In this document: one piece after another, positions 27,635 to 37,890 of the stretch | Layout of the letters: every line of letters begins with the position of its first letter | Numbering within the stretch: the first letter of the stretch is position 1 | Assembly: GCF_025532145.1 (NCBI RefSeq) | Contig: NZ_ARXS01000022.1 | Location: forward strand, 1-64,000 | Direction of reading: 5' to 3' | Source of the DNA: Alloalcanivorax balearicus MACL04 | GTDB lineage: Bacteria; Pseudomonadota; Gammaproteobacteria; Pseudomonadales; Alcanivoracaceae | DNA: 64,000 nt | The notes under the pieces: generated by a model | Told to the model about the DNA's origin: nothing | Database searches by the model: none | The model's input: only the letters and a program-made list of their open reading frames with translations | Program-made: the position numbers and the translations under genes

Positions 27635-28809
27635 GATTTGGCGTCTCCTTCGGATCGCGGTTTGATGGTGCCCCAACGGCGGCAACTCGGGCAGCGCCAT
27701 TGCAGCAGCGGCGTGGTAAAGCCGCAACGACGGCATTGATAGATGGTGCGGTCGCTCATCAGCCTTTGCGTCAATTGCTTGAGCAACTCCAGCTGTTCAC
27801 GGGCTTCGCTTTGATCGGCCACCTGCAGATTCATGTCGATCAGGCGATCCAGACCGCGAACGGAAGGGTTGGCCTGCATGTACTCGGCGATGAATTTGGC
27901 CGCTTCGCGATCGCCATAGCGTTCCTTGAGCTGACCGGACAGCACCAGCACCCGGGCCGTGCTGGGGTGCTCGGCGCTGTAGTCGGCAAGCATGCGGATG
28001 AAGTCTTCTTCCTGTTCCAGTTGCTCATAGCACTGACGCAGATCATCCAGGTATTCATCGAAGAAATCGCGGTCCTGGTCCCAGATGCGGCGGAAGGCGG
28101 CGATCGCCGCTTCCCAGTTCTGCTCACGCATTTCCAAGCGCCCCAGATCGACACTGGCGCGTACGCACTCCTTATCGAAGCCCAGCGCGCGGCGCAATGT
28201 GCGACGGGCCGGCACCAGTTCGCTACGGGCCACCTGCCCTTCCGCCTCCTCGCAGCAATACTGGGCCAGAATCGGCGCGATCTTGGCGTCGCTCTTGATC
28301 AGCCTCTCACCCATGGCAATGGCATTGGGCCAGTCACGCTCCTGTTCGTAGAGCTTCATCAACTGGCGCGTTACCTGCTCACGCTGCTCGCAATCCTGGT
28401 CGAGCATTTCCAGCAGCACTTCCTCGGCGCGGTCGAACAGCCCGCCGGCGAAATAATCCTCGGCCAGCTCCAGTTGGATTTGCTCCTGGGTGGGCCGCGG
28501 CAAATCGCCGCTTTCCAGCAGATGGGAGTGGATCAGGGTGGCACGGTCGAACTCGCCTCTTTTGCGAAACAGGCGCGCCATGCTGAGATGGGTTTCCAGG
28601 GTCTGGGGGCTGACTTCCAGGCTGCTGAGCAGGGCTTCCACAGCCTTGTCCGGCTCCTCGTTGAGGAGGAAGTTGAGCCCGGCTACGTATTCCTGGGACA
28701 GCGACGCCATGCGCCGCCGTTGCCGCCGCTTGCCTTCACGCCGACCCAGGAAGAACCCCATGGCGATGGCGAAGAAAAACAGCGGTATCAGCCATAGCGG
28801 TTCGCTCAT
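27631..28809 (-). CDS. lapB: Lipopolysaccharide assembly protein B
   Basis: 392 aa. An N-terminal membrane anchor (about residues 4-20) is followed by about nine TPR-like helical pairs and a C-terminal rubredoxin-type metal site ([10 protein letters not shown]...[10 protein letters not shown]). This is the LapB/YciM architecture. LapB controls LPS synthesis by promoting FtsH degradation of LpxC. It overlaps lapA by 4 bp and pyrF by 4 bp. Confidence 0.96.
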   Translation of the reverse strand: MSEPLWLIPLFFFAIAMGFFLGRREGKRRQRRRMASLSQEYVAGLNFLLNEEPDKAVEALLSSLEVSPQTLETHLSMARLFRKRGEFDRATLIHSHLLESGDLPRPTQEQIQLELAEDYFAGGLFDRAEEVLLEMLDQDCEQREQVTRQLMKLYEQERDWPNAIAMGERLIKSDAKIAPILAQYCCEEAEGQVARSELVPARRTLRRALGFDKECVRASVDLGRLEMREQNWEAAIAAFRRIWDQDRDFFDEYLDDLRQCYEQLEQEEDFIRMLADYSAEHPSTARVLVLSGQLKERYGDREAAKFIAEYMQANPSVRGLDRLIDMNLQVADQSEAREQLELLKQLTQRLMSDRTIYQCRRCGFTTPLLQWRCPSCRRWGTIKPRSEGDAKS

Positions 28810-29045
28810 GAACGGCTTCCAAACAACCCACGCAGTCCTTTAAAGCCCAGCCCGGTGAGCAGTCCCGCCAGCAGGCCCACGGCAAGCAGGCCCACGGCGA
28901 GCACGCCAAGGCTGACCTGCCAGCGCCATCCCTGGATCAACATATCCAGAGTCACCATTTGAGTGTTGGCGGTAACAAAGAAGAATGCGGCCAGGAAAAT
29001 GGCCAGCAGTACCAGAATCAACAGAGCACGGTAGAGAGTTCGCAT
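28806..29045 (-). CDS. lapA: Lipopolysaccharide assembly protein A domain protein
   Basis: 79 aa with two membrane helices (about residues 5-25 and 43-67) and the DUF1049/LapA pattern (FFVTANTQMVTLDMLI). It is usually encoded with lapB and assists LPS assembly. Located between ihfB and lapB, overlapping lapB by 4 bp. Confidence 0.9.
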   Translation of the reverse strand: MRTLYRALLILVLLAIFLAAFFFVTANTQMVTLDMLIQGWRWQVSLGVLAVGLLAVGLLAGLLTGLGFKGLRGLFGSRS

Positions 29046-29071
29046 GTCGGTCAGGCCCCGGTGTGTCGGTA

Positions 29072-29458
29072 TCAGCTCCGGATGGCCTTGGCGCTGTGGC
29101 TGGCATGGTGGCGCCGCTCGCTCCGGTGCTCGTTATGGTCGCCCCCGTCATCGTCCTGCATGGCATGATTGACCCGTTCACGCAGGTCCTTGCCGCATTT
29201 GAAGTGGGGAACGTATTTGCCTTGCAACTCCACGCTGGCGCCGGTCTTCGGATTACGGCCCACGCGCGGGGCGCGGAAATGGAGGGAAAAGCTGCCGAAA
29301 CCCCGAATCTCGATGCGTTCGCCTTCTACCATGGCGTCGGCCATGTAGTCGATCAGGGCTTTGATGGCGAGTTCCACGTCCTTGGTGGAGAGATCATTGC
29401 TGGTGTAAGTTCTGGCGATCCGAGCGATGAGTTTGGACTTGGTTAACGCAGATGCCAT
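29072..29458 (-). CDS. ihfB: Integration host factor beta subunit with long tail
   Basis: 128 aa. Residues 1-100 are standard IHF-beta ([30 protein letters not shown] with the DNA-intercalating Pro, and GKDLRERVN). The usual protein stops about there; this one continues for 28 residues rich in Asp, His and Arg (starting [14 protein letters not shown]). IHF bends DNA with the alpha subunit encoded elsewhere. It lies just downstream of rpsA, the usual gammaproteobacterial order. Confidence 0.95.
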   Translation of the reverse strand: MASALTKSKLIARIARTYTSNDLSTKDVELAIKALIDYMADAMVEGERIEIRGFGSFSLHFRAPRVGRNPKTGASVELQGKYVPHFKCGKDLRERVNHAMQDDDGGDHNEHRSERRHHASHSAKAIRS

Positions 29459-29490
29459 TACAACCTACTCCCCTGGGCTCCCTGCCCAGT

Positions 29491-29514
29491 GGGGCCGGCC
29501 TCGTGGCCGGCCCC
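29491..29514 (-). terminator. GC hairpin between rpsA and ihfB
   Basis: Perfect 10-bp stem GGGGCCGGCC/GGCCGGCCCC with a TCGT loop, in the 68-bp gap. It has no T-run on the transcribed side. It more likely stabilises the abundant rpsA message or attenuates read-through than fully terminates. Confidence 0.4.
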
Positions 29515-29526
29515 CGGGAGGAGCCA

Positions 29527-31206
29527 TTATGACTCGTTGCTGTTTTCCATTTGCTGCTTGATCAGGTCACCAATGGTCTTCGGAGCATTGGCTTCCTGGC
29601 CCTGCAGGTTGTCCATGGCCTCGCGATCCTGAACCTGATCCTTGGCACGCACGGACACATTGATGGAACGGTTCTTACGGTCGATGTTGGTGATTCGGCC
29701 TTCCACCTCGTCACCCACGTTGAGAACCTGGGAAGCGTCGTTAACGCGATCACGGCTGATCTCGCTGGCACGCAGGTAACCTTCCACGTTCTCAGCCAAC
29801 TCGACAGTGGCGCCTTTGGCGTCCACGGCGGTGACCGTACCCTTAACGATGCTGCCCTTCTCGTTTGCAGCAACATACTGAGCAAACGGATCGTCTGTCA
29901 ACTGCTTGATTCCAAGGGAAATTCTTTCGCGCTCGGCATCGATGGACAGAACCACGGTTTCCAGCTCGTCACCCTTGTTGAAGTTGCGTACCGCGTCTTC
30001 GCCGGCTTCTTCCCAGGAAATGTCGGAAAGGTGCACCAGACCGTCGATACCGCCTTCCAGGCCGATGAAGATGCCGAAGTCAGTGATGGACTTGATCTTG
30101 CCGGAAATGCGGTCGCCTTTCTGGTAGTTGGTAGCGAAGGCTTCCCACGGATTGGACAGACACTGCTTGATGCCCAGAGAAATACGACGGCGATCTTCGT
30201 CGATATCCAGGATCATCACTTCCACTTCGTCGCCAATCTCTACCACTTTGGACGGGTGGATGTTCTTGTTGGTCCAGTCCATCTCGGAAACGTGAACCAG
30301 GCCTTCCACACCTTCCTCGATCTCGGCGAAGCAGCCGTAATCGGTCAGGTTGGTAACGCGCGCCTTGACGCGGGCACCTTCCGGGTACTTCTGCACGATA
30401 TCGTGCCACGGATCCTCGCCCAGTTGCTTGAGGCCCAGGGAGACACGCATTTTCTCGCGGTCGAACTTGAGTACCTTGACTTCGATTTCCTGGCCCACTT
30501 CAACGATTTCGCTGGGATGCTTGATGCGCTTCCAGGCCATGTCGGTGATGTGCAGCAGGCCATCGATACCGCCCAGATCCACGAACGCACCGTAGTCGGT
30601 CAGGTTCTTCACGATACCCTTGACCACCATGCCTTCCTGCAGGGATTCCAGCAGGGCTTCGCGCTCGGCGGAGTGTTCCGCTTCCATGACCGCGCGGCGG
30701 GAAACCACCACGTTGTTGCGCTTCGGATCCAGCTTGATGACTTTGAAGTCCAGCTCTTTGCCTTCCAGGTGGGTGACATCGCGAACCGGGCGGATATCCA
30801 CCAGGGAGCCTGGCAGGAACGCGCGGATCGGGCCGATATCCACGGTGAAACCACCTTTCACCTTGCCGGAGATCTGACCTTTGACGATCTCGTCTTTGTC
30901 GAAAGCCACTTCCAGTTCGCCCCAGACTTCGGCGCGCTTGGCTTTCTCACGGGACAGGCGGGTGAAGCCCATGCCATCGTCGATGGCGTCGACGGCAACT
31001 TCCACCTCATCGCCTTCGGCGATTTCCAGTTCACCGCTCTCACTGATGAACTCGTCGCGGGAGATGATGCCTTCGGATTTCAGGCCGGCGTTGACCACCA
31101 CCCAGTCGCTGTCGATGGCGACCACGGTGCCGCGGATGATGGAACCACGGGCAACGTCCAGGTCCTTGAGGCTTTCTTCAAAAAGTTCGGCAAAAGATTC
31201 AGTCAT
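29527..31206 (-). CDS. rpsA: 30S ribosomal protein S1
   Basis: 559 aa from ATG 31206 ([16 protein letters not shown], the conserved N-terminus). Six S1/OB-fold RNA-binding repeats, with clear starts at [50 protein letters not shown] and [22 protein letters not shown]. It recruits mRNA to the ribosome. The C-terminal tail ends QQMENSNES. Usual neighbours are cmk upstream and ihfB downstream. Confidence 0.98.
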   Translation of the reverse strand: MTESFAELFEESLKDLDVARGSIIRGTVVAIDSDWVVVNAGLKSEGIISRDEFISESGELEIAEGDEVEVAVDAIDDGMGFTRLSREKAKRAEVWGELEVAFDKDEIVKGQISGKVKGGFTVDIGPIRAFLPGSLVDIRPVRDVTHLEGKELDFKVIKLDPKRNNVVVSRRAVMEAEHSAEREALLESLQEGMVVKGIVKNLTDYGAFVDLGGIDGLLHITDMAWKRIKHPSEIVEVGQEIEVKVLKFDREKMRVSLGLKQLGEDPWHDIVQKYPEGARVKARVTNLTDYGCFAEIEEGVEGLVHVSEMDWTNKNIHPSKVVEIGDEVEVMILDIDEDRRRISLGIKQCLSNPWEAFATNYQKGDRISGKIKSITDFGIFIGLEGGIDGLVHLSDISWEEAGEDAVRNFNKGDELETVVLSIDAERERISLGIKQLTDDPFAQYVAANEKGSIVKGTVTAVDAKGATVELAENVEGYLRASEISRDRVNDASQVLNVGDEVEGRITNIDRKNRSINVSVRAKDQVQDREAMDNLQGQEANAPKTIGDLIKQQMENSNES

Positions 31207-31404
31207 GAAAAAACGTCTCACGATACACGCGCCAGCCAGCAGACGCGGGTTATTGATAAAGCGATCACCACCCCAAGCTGGTTTACTGTAAGAGGCTGGC
31301 GTTCGTTATGCAGCAACGGCTCCAGCCGCACCGCTACAATCAGGGCGCGTCCGAAGCCGTTTCTAGAGCCGGTTCGGGCTCTGAAAACCAATTGTGCCTG
31401 ATCG

Positions 31405-32076
31405 TCAGATCAGTGAGCGGGTCGCCGCCTCATCGAGGATACGCGCGACCACCTGATCCACAGTCAGGTCCGTGGAGTCCAGTTCCAGGGCATCCTCCGC
31501 CGGTTTCAGCGGTGCCACGGAACGCTTCATATCCCGCTCATCACGAGTACGAATATCCTCCACAAGGGCCGCGAGGGTAGCATCAAACCCCTTTTCTTTC
31601 AACTGATTGAAGCGCCGCCGGGCGCGCTCCTCGGCGCTGGCGGTCAAATAGATCTTCAGCGGGGCGTCGCGAAACACCACCGTGCCCATGTCACGGCCGT
31701 CCGCCACCAAACCCGGTGCCTGGGCGAACGCCCGCTGACGCGCGAACAGGGCATCACGAACCGGCTGCAATACCGCCACCTGGCTGGCCAGTTCTCCCAC
31801 GCTTTCCTGGCGGATCTCCTCGCTGACATCGGTTTCCTCGAGCACCACGCGGGTGTCCCCGCCCCGCTCCACGAACCGTACCGGCAGATTTTCCGCCAGG
31901 TCCACCAGCGCGAGTTTGTTATCCAGGGCCACCCCCTGGTGTTGCGCATGCAGCCCCAGCACCCGGTACAGGGCGCCGGAATCAAGCAGATGCCAGCCGA
32001 GCGCGGACGCCACCCGCCGCGCCACGGTGCCCTTGCCGGAGGAAACCGGTCCGTCAATGGCGATAATCGGAATCAT
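31405..32076 (-). CDS. cmk: Cytidylate kinase
   Basis: 223 aa from ATG 32076, which overlaps the aroA stop as ATGA; a longer upstream frame lies inside aroA and is rejected. The P-loop GPVSSGKGT (residues 9-17), substrate site [12 protein letters not shown] and [10 protein letters not shown] motif are typical of bacterial CMP kinase. It phosphorylates CMP and dCMP. It precedes rpsA as in most gammaproteobacteria. Confidence 0.97.
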   Translation of the reverse strand: MIPIIAIDGPVSSGKGTVARRVASALGWHLLDSGALYRVLGLHAQHQGVALDNKLALVDLAENLPVRFVERGGDTRVVLEETDVSEEIRQESVGELASQVAVLQPVRDALFARQRAFAQAPGLVADGRDMGTVVFRDAPLKIYLTASAEERARRRFNQLKEKGFDATLAALVEDIRTRDERDMKRSVAPLKPAEDALELDSTDLTVDQVVARILDEAATRSLI

Positions 32077-34316
32077 TGAACCTCCAGGCCCAGCCCCAGC
32101 GACCGCATCAGGTCGGCAAACCCGGGGAAGCTGGTGGCCACAGTGGCGCAATGTCGAATGGTAATCGGTGCCGTGGCGCGCAACCCGGCAATGGCGAAGC
32201 TCATGGCGATTCGATGATCATCGTGGGATTCCACCTCGGCACCGCCCAGGACGCCGCCGGTGATGCGGATGCCATCCTCGAACACCTCCAGATCCACGCC
32301 CAGGGCGCTCAGACCATCGGCCATCACCTGGATGCGGTCGGACTCCTTCACCCGCAGCTCCTCGGCGCCGTGCAGCACGGTATCCCCTTCGGCACAGGCG
32401 GCGGCGACAAAGATCGCCGGAAATTCATCGATGGCCAGCGGCACCAGCTCGGCGGGAATCTCGATGCCCTTGAGCGACGCGCTTCTGACCCGCAGATCCG
32501 CCACCGGCTCGCCACCGCTGTCACGCTGATTCTCCAGGGTGATATCGGCGCCCATCAAACGCAGAATATCAATCACCCCGGTACGGGTCGGGTTGATGCC
32601 GACATGGGGCAGCAGCACGTCACTGTCCGCCGCGATGGAAGCGCCCACCAGCAGGAAAGCGGAGGAAGAAATGTCCGCCGGAACCTCCAGATGACAGGCG
32701 CGCAGAACGCCGCCACCGGTGACCGCGCGTAACGGACCTTCACTGCGCACCGGATAACCGAAACCGGCGAGCATGCGCTCGGTGTGATCGCGGGTCGGCG
32801 CCGGTTCCGTCACCGAGGTCTCGCCCTGGGCGTAAAGCCCCGCCAGCAACAGCGCGGACTTGACCTGGGCGGACGCCATCGGCAAGTCATAATGGAAGCC
32901 CTTGAGCGTCTGCCCGCCACGAATCCGCACCGGCGGACGGCCGCCGTCGTCGGTCTGAATGCTTGCGCCCATTTCTCGCAGCGGTTTGGCCACTCTCTCC
33001 ATCGGCCGCTTGGACAGCGACGCGTCACCGGTGAGGGTCACATCAAACGCCTGGCCGGCGAGCAGCCCGGTGAGCAGGCGCATGGAGGTGCCGGAGTTGC
33101 CCATGTAGAGCGGCTTGCCCGGTTCCTTCAGGCCATGCAAGCCGACCCCATGCACGGTGACCTTGCCGTTATGGGGGCCTTCGATCACCACGCCCATGTC
33201 ACGGAACGCCTGCAAGGTGGCCAGCGCGTCCTCCCCTTCGAGAAAACCCTCCACTTCCGTGATGCCGTCAGCCAGAGCGCCGAGCATGATGGACCGGTGG
33301 GAAATGGATTTGTCGCCGGGCACCCGGGCGCGGCCCCGCAGGCGGCCACCGGGCTGAACCACGAAGGTGGGGTCGTGCTGATCGCTCATGCTGCTCTCGT
33401 TATCCGAATGGCGCGCCTGCGTATAGGAGGTCCTCGCATTGAGCGCCAGAAAATGGGCCCGTGCCGTATTGGCGCGGGTCATGATACCCATCAGGGCATC
33501 GGAGTCACCGGCCGCGATAGCGTCGCGGAAACCGTCGATGCCATCGCGGAATAGTGCCAGGGCATCCAACACCGCCTGCCGGTTCTCCTGAAAGATATCG
33601 TGCCACATCACCGGGTCGGAACTGGCGATGCGGGTGAAATCGCGGAATCCCCCGGCGGCGTAGCGGAAGATCTCCGTGGAATCGCCCTGGCGTGCCAGGG
33701 TATCGACCAGGGAAAACGCCAGAAGATGGGGCAAATGGCTGGTTTCCGCCAGCACCCGGTCGTGATGTTCCGGCGTCATCTCCAGCACTTCGCTGCCCAG
33801 CGCGGTCCACAGTTCGCGCACCGCGCGGGTGGCCGCCGGATCGGTCTGCGCCAGCGGCGTGAGAATCACCCGGTGATCCTGGTAGAGGCCGGCGTCGGCG
33901 GCGGCCACGCCGCTGGTTTCCTTGCCGGCGATGGGATGTCCGGGCACGAAGCGGGAAAAATGGTCCCCCAGCGTCCGGCGAGCGGCGGCGATGACACTGC
34001 CCTTGACGCTGCCGCCGTCGGTGACGATGGCGCGCTCCGACAGCCCCGGCGCCAGCGCCGCCAGGGAGCGCTCCATTGCTGACACCGGCGTCGAAAGCAA
34101 CACCAGATCGGCGCCACGCACCGCCAACGCCAGATCCTGGCTGCCTTCATCGATCAGCCCCATGGCCAGACCCTGTTCCAGGGTCCGGGCGGAACGGCTG
34201 CCGGCCACCAGCGTGCCCGCCAGGCCCCGCTCCCGCAAAGCGGCGGCGAAAGAGCCGCCGATCAGGCCCAGCCCGATGATTGCCACCCGTCGAAACAGCG
34301 GGGCGTCACGGCTCAT
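32073..34316 (-). CDS. tyrA-aroA: Fused prephenate dehydrogenase / EPSP synthase
   Basis: 747 aa. The N-terminal half (1 to about 295) is TyrA, with NAD loop GLGLIGGS (15-22), GHPIAGKE (126-133) and helical dimer domain. After a short linker (about 296-315) comes AroA, with GDKSISHRS (334-342), [10 protein letters not shown] and the late LRVKESDRI active-site segment. It thus catalyses steps of tyrosine and of chorismate synthesis in one chain. This fusion is known from Pseudomonas relatives. Met310 at the linker could allow a separate AroA. Overlaps hisC by 1 bp and cmk by 4 bp. Confidence 0.96.
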   Translation of the reverse strand: MSRDAPLFRRVAIIGLGLIGGSFAAALRERGLAGTLVAGSRSARTLEQGLAMGLIDEGSQDLALAVRGADLVLLSTPVSAMERSLAALAPGLSERAIVTDGGSVKGSVIAAARRTLGDHFSRFVPGHPIAGKETSGVAAADAGLYQDHRVILTPLAQTDPAATRAVRELWTALGSEVLEMTPEHHDRVLAETSHLPHLLAFSLVDTLARQGDSTEIFRYAAGGFRDFTRIASSDPVMWHDIFQENRQAVLDALALFRDGIDGFRDAIAAGDSDALMGIMTRANTARAHFLALNARTSYTQARHSDNESSMSDQHDPTFVVQPGGRLRGRARVPGDKSISHRSIMLGALADGITEVEGFLEGEDALATLQAFRDMGVVIEGPHNGKVTVHGVGLHGLKEPGKPLYMGNSGTSMRLLTGLLAGQAFDVTLTGDASLSKRPMERVAKPLREMGASIQTDDGGRPPVRIRGGQTLKGFHYDLPMASAQVKSALLLAGLYAQGETSVTEPAPTRDHTERMLAGFGYPVRSEGPLRAVTGGGVLRACHLEVPADISSSAFLLVGASIAADSDVLLPHVGINPTRTGVIDILRLMGADITLENQRDSGGEPVADLRVRSASLKGIEIPAELVPLAIDEFPAIFVAAACAEGDTVLHGAEELRVKESDRIQVMADGLSALGVDLEVFEDGIRITGGVLGGAEVESHDDHRIAMSFAIAGLRATAPITIRHCATVATSFPGFADLMRSLGLGLEVQ

Positions 34317-35428
34317 CAGCGCGCCCCCGCTTTGATGACCTTGTCCAGGGCTTTCAGAAAACGTTCGTTTTCCCGCGCCGTGCCCACCGTGACGCGCAGG
34401 TGGTTGGGCAGGCCATAGCCGCCCAGCGGGCGCACGATGACACCTTCACGCAACAGCGCCTCGTACACCGGCAAAGCTTCACCGGCGCAATCCACGGTAA
34501 TAAAGTTGGCTACCGACGGAATATGCTCCAGCCCGAGCTGGTTCAGCCCTTCCACCAACTGGCCAAGACCGGCGGTGTTCTCGCAACGGGAGTTCTCCAG
34601 GTGGTCGACATCGTCCAGCGCCGCCTCGGCGGCGGCCAGGGCGGGAATATTGACGTTGAACGGCTGACGCACCCGGTTGAGGATGTCGGCCACGTCCGGA
34701 TGCGACACCGCATAACCCACCCGCAGCCCGGCGAGCCCGTGAATCTTGGAAAAGGTGCGGGTAACGATCAGGTTCGGGTAGCGCGCCAGCCGGCGCAGGC
34801 CATCCGGGTAATGGGACTCTTCCACATACTCGAAATAGGCTTCGTCCAATACCACCAGTACGTCTTCCGGCACCCGCTCGAGGAAACGATCCAGTGCCAC
34901 ATCATTGAACCAGGTGCCGGTGGGATTGTTCGGGTTGGCCAGGAACACGATGCGGGTGCTCTGGTTGATGGCGTCCGCCATGGCGGCCAGATCGTGGCCA
35001 TAAAGATGCGCCGGCACCATCACCGGTCTGGCCGAACAGGCCACTGTCACCAGCGGGTAGATGGCAAACGCGTATTCGGCGTAGACCGTCTCTTCGCCGG
35101 GCTGCAGATAAGCCCGGGCCACCAGTTCAAGAATATCGTTGGAGCCGTTACCCAGGGTAATCTGATTGCTGTTGACGCCGAGCTTTTCCGCCAGCGCCGT
35201 CTTCAGGCTGAAACCGGCGCCGTCGGGATAGAGGTGAACCTGGTCCAGCGCCCGCTTCGCCGCTTCCAGCGCTTTATGGCTGGGCCCCAGAGGGTTTTCG
35301 TTACTGGCCAGTTTGATGATGTCGCGAATACCCAGTTCCCGTTCCAGTTCCTCGATCGGTTTACCGGGGGAATAGGGTTGCAGCCGCTGCACGCCGCCGT
35401 TGGCCAGTTTGATGTAATCGCAGGTCAT
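34316..35428 (-). CDS. hisC: Histidinol-phosphate/aromatic aminotransferase
   Basis: 370 aa class I/II PLP aminotransferase. The substrate loop is ASNENPLGPS (41-50), PLP-contacting NPNNPTG (165-171), and the Schiff-base lysine is K228 in TRTFSKIHGLAGLRVGY. Sitting between pheA and tyrA-aroA, it probably also transaminates phenylpyruvate or hydroxyphenylpyruvate; this is the HisC2-type position in Pseudomonas. AGGAAA ribosome site before the ATG. Confidence 0.93.
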   Translation of the reverse strand: MTCDYIKLANGGVQRLQPYSPGKPIEELERELGIRDIIKLASNENPLGPSHKALEAAKRALDQVHLYPDGAGFSLKTALAEKLGVNSNQITLGNGSNDILELVARAYLQPGEETVYAEYAFAIYPLVTVACSARPVMVPAHLYGHDLAAMADAINQSTRIVFLANPNNPTGTWFNDVALDRFLERVPEDVLVVLDEAYFEYVEESHYPDGLRRLARYPNLIVTRTFSKIHGLAGLRVGYAVSHPDVADILNRVRQPFNVNIPALAAAEAALDDVDHLENSRCENTAGLGQLVEGLNQLGLEHIPSVANFITVDCAGEALPVYEALLREGVIVRPLGGYGLPNHLRVTVGTARENERFLKALDKVIKAGAR

Positions 35429-35467
35429 GGTGTTTCCTGTTTGTTCAGGCCGGACGTCCGGCCTTTT

Positions 35468-36550
35468 CTACAATACCGCTTTGGGATAGGAGCCCAGAAT
35501 ACGGATGGTGTTGCCATCCCCTTCCAGTTTTGCCAGTACGTTCTTCAACAACGGATCTTCCTTGTGCCCTTCGCAGTCGATGAAGAACACATAGCTCCAG
35601 TTGGCGGTACGTGACGGGCGACTTTCCAGACGGGTCAGGTTGACACCCTGTTCACGGAACGGCAGCAGCATGTCGGAAAGCAGCCCCGGACGGTTCTTGC
35701 CGGTGACCAGCATGCTGGTTTTGTCGCGACCAGACGGCGGCGTGTCCTGGCGTCCAATCACCAGGAACCGGGTGGTGTTATCCGGGCGGTCCTCGATATT
35801 GCTCTGTACCCGTTCCAGACCATAGAGCTCGGCCGCCATGTCGCCGGCGATGGCCAGGGCGTTCCACTCGTCGCGCAACCGCCGTGCGGCCTCGGCATTG
35901 GAACTCACCGGAATACGCTCCACCGTGGGCAGGTGCGCATCCAGCCACTGGCGGCACTGGGCCAGGGTCTGCTGGTGGGAATAGACGCGGGTAACCTTGT
36001 CACGGCGGGTATGAGGTCCGGCCAGCAAATGGTGATGGATGCGCAGCTCCACCTCGCCGCAAATTTTCAGGCTGGAGGACATGAAGGTGTCCAGGGTATG
36101 GCTGACCATGCCCTCGGTGGAGTTTTCCACCGGCACCACGCCGTAATGGGCGGCCCCGGCCTCCACTTCGCGGAACACTTCGTCGATCGCGCCGAGCGGC
36201 ACACTTTCCACCGCGTGGCCAAAGTGCTTGATCGCCGCCTGCTGGGTGAAGGTTCCCTCCGGCCCCAGGAACGCCACCCGCATGGGTTGTTCCAGTGCCA
36301 GGCAAATACTCATCACCTCGCGGAACAGCCGGGCCATGGCCTCACCGTCGATGGGGCCCTGGTTGCGCTCCTTGATACGCTGCAACACCTGGGCCTCGCG
36401 TTCCGGACGATAGAACACCGGGTTGCTGTCCTCGAGGCGCTTCACATCCGCCACCGCGTGGGCCAGTTCGGCCCGACGATTGAGCAACGCCTGGAGCTGC
36501 TGATCCAGAGCGTCGATTTGATCCCTCAGGCTGTCCAACGAATCGGTCAT
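35468..36550 (-). CDS. pheA: Chorismate mutase / prephenate dehydratase (P-protein)
   Basis: 360 aa. AroQ-type chorismate mutase helices (1 to about 90, LRDQIDALDQQLQALLNRRAELA) are followed by prephenate dehydratase (about 93-275, FLGPEGTFTQQAA ... VPVENSTEGMV) and a C-terminal ACT domain for phenylalanine feedback (about 285-355, ESRPSRTANWSYVFFIDCEGH). It converts chorismate to phenylpyruvate. The gap to hisC is 39 bp with a GC palindrome. Upstream, a repeat-containing 184-bp gap separates it from serC. Confidence 0.97.
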   Translation of the reverse strand: MTDSLDSLRDQIDALDQQLQALLNRRAELAHAVADVKRLEDSNPVFYRPEREAQVLQRIKERNQGPIDGEAMARLFREVMSICLALEQPMRVAFLGPEGTFTQQAAIKHFGHAVESVPLGAIDEVFREVEAGAAHYGVVPVENSTEGMVSHTLDTFMSSSLKICGEVELRIHHHLLAGPHTRRDKVTRVYSHQQTLAQCRQWLDAHLPTVERIPVSSNAEAARRLRDEWNALAIAGDMAAELYGLERVQSNIEDRPDNTTRFLVIGRQDTPPSGRDKTSMLVTGKNRPGLLSDMLLPFREQGVNLTRLESRPSRTANWSYVFFIDCEGHKEDPLLKNVLAKLEGDGNTIRILGSYPKAVL

Positions 36551-36559
36551 TGTCTGTCT

Positions 36560-36718
36560 CGCTTACACGCTGGCACGCATCACGCTGGCACGCTGGCACG
36601 CTGCATGTGAGCGTACGGCTGGGACTGTGCCACTATTGTTTCCTATCGTCTCGCCGGGCACCACCGCGCTCACCGCTTTTGCCAATGCCATCAAACATGG
36701 CGTGCAAGCGTGTCAGCG
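36560..36718. repeat. TTACACGC/GCTGGCACGC repeat cluster between serC and pheA
   Basis: 36560-36603 holds CGCTTACACGC and three tandem GCTGGCACGC-like units. 36699-36718 reads GGCGTGCAAGCGTGTCAGCG, an inverted relative of the same unit. The same words form the arms of the inverted repeat at 57086-57240. There is no coding potential in this gap. Confidence 0.65.
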
Positions 36719-36734
36719 TTTCGCGCACCGGCGC

Positions 36735-37814
36735 TTATCCGTGTCGCTTCTCGAAATCCGCCATGAACGCCACCAGGGCCTCCACCGCGGCCTCGGGCAC
36801 GGCGTTATAGATGCTGGCACGCATGCCGCCCACGCTGCGGTGGCCCTTCAGATTATGCAGACCGGCGGCGCCCGCCTCGGCCAGGAAGTCCTTGTCCAGA
36901 TCACTGTTGGCCAGCACGAACGGCACGTTCATCCAGCTACGATTGGCCTTCTCCACCGGGTTGCTGTAGAAACCGCTGGCATCGATGAAGTCGTACAGAC
37001 GCTTCGCCTTGCGCTCATTGATCGTGGCCATGGCGGTCAGGCCGCCCTGGTCCTTGAGCCACTGGAACACCAGACCGGCCAGATACCAGGCGAAGGTCGG
37101 CGGCGTGTTATACATGGAGTCGTTGTCGGCGTGGATCTGATAGTTCAACATCGCCGGCACGCTGGCGCCCGCGCGTCCCAGCAAATCGCGGCGCACGATC
37201 ACCAGGGTGATGCCGGCCGGACCGATATTCTTTTGCGCACCGGCATAGATCAGGCCGAACCGGTTCACGTCCAGGGGCCGGGACAGGATAGTGGAACTCA
37301 TGTCCGCCACCAGCGGCTTGTCCACCTCGGGAATGAAATCAAACTCCAGGCCGCCGATGGTTTCGTTCGGACAGTAATGCAGGTAATCGGCATCGGCGGA
37401 CAAGGTCCAGTCCGCCTGCGGCGGCACATAGCTGAAGTTGCGATCCTCGCTGCTGGCCGCCACGTTGATGTCTCCGTAACGACGCGCTTCCTTGATTGCT
37501 TTGCTCGACCACTGACCGGTGTTGACATAGTCCGCCTTGCCGTTGCCCCCCATCAGGTTCAGCGGCACCATGGCGAACTGAGTGCTGGCGCCGCCGTGCA
37601 GGAACAACACGGCATAGTCGTCGGAGATACCCAGCAAATCCCGCAGATCCTGCTCCGCACGCTGGGCCAGTTCCACCACCACCTGATCCCGGTGGCTCAT
37701 TTCCATCACCGACATACCGGTGCCGCGAAAATCCAGCAACTCTTCCTGGGCTTGACGCAACACCGCTTCCGGCAACGCCGCCGGACCAGCGCAAAAGTTG
37801 AAAGCGCGGGACAT
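36735..37814 (-). CDS. serC: Phosphoserine aminotransferase
   Basis: 359 aa class V PLP enzyme. The N-terminus [15 protein letters not shown] is diagnostic, and the PLP lysine is K195 in [12 protein letters not shown]. It makes phosphoserine from 3-phosphohydroxypyruvate and acts in pyridoxine synthesis. The gene lies between gyrA and pheA, the order of Pseudomonas. A terminator separates it from gyrA upstream. Confidence 0.97.
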   Translation of the reverse strand: MSRAFNFCAGPAALPEAVLRQAQEELLDFRGTGMSVMEMSHRDQVVVELAQRAEQDLRDLLGISDDYAVLFLHGGASTQFAMVPLNLMGGNGKADYVNTGQWSSKAIKEARRYGDINVAASSEDRNFSYVPPQADWTLSADADYLHYCPNETIGGLEFDFIPEVDKPLVADMSSTILSRPLDVNRFGLIYAGAQKNIGPAGITLVIVRRDLLGRAGASVPAMLNYQIHADNDSMYNTPPTFAWYLAGLVFQWLKDQGGLTAMATINERKAKRLYDFIDASGFYSNPVEKANRSWMNVPFVLANSDLDKDFLAEAGAAGLHNLKGHRSVGGMRASIYNAVPEAAVEALVAFMADFEKRHG

Positions 37815-37832
37815 TCAGTTTCTCCGTATCGA

Positions 37833-37858
37833 TAAAACGGCCCGGTCGAACCGGGCCG
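37833..37858 (-). terminator. gyrA terminator
   Basis: Stem GGCCCGGT/ACCGGGCC with a three-base loop (37839-37857), followed on the minus strand by GTTTTATC. It lies between the gyrA stop and the serC start. Confidence 0.65.
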
Positions 37859-37890
37859 GAATGGTCATGCCGGGAGCAGGAAACGGAACC

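Noticed and set aside
29551-31401. 616-aa open frame antisense to rpsA
   Set aside because: Produced by the codon bias of the highly expressed rpsA; not protein-like.
35447-35467. Palindrome GGCCGGACGTCCGGCC plus T-run in the hisC-pheA gap
   Set aside because: The T-run is on the plus strand, opposite to transcription of these genes, so it cannot be a normal terminator here; perhaps only a pausing or stability structure.
36551-36734. Phenylalanine leader peptide/attenuator before pheA
   Set aside because: No short frame with a Phe run and no alternating terminator is present; the gap is filled by repeats.
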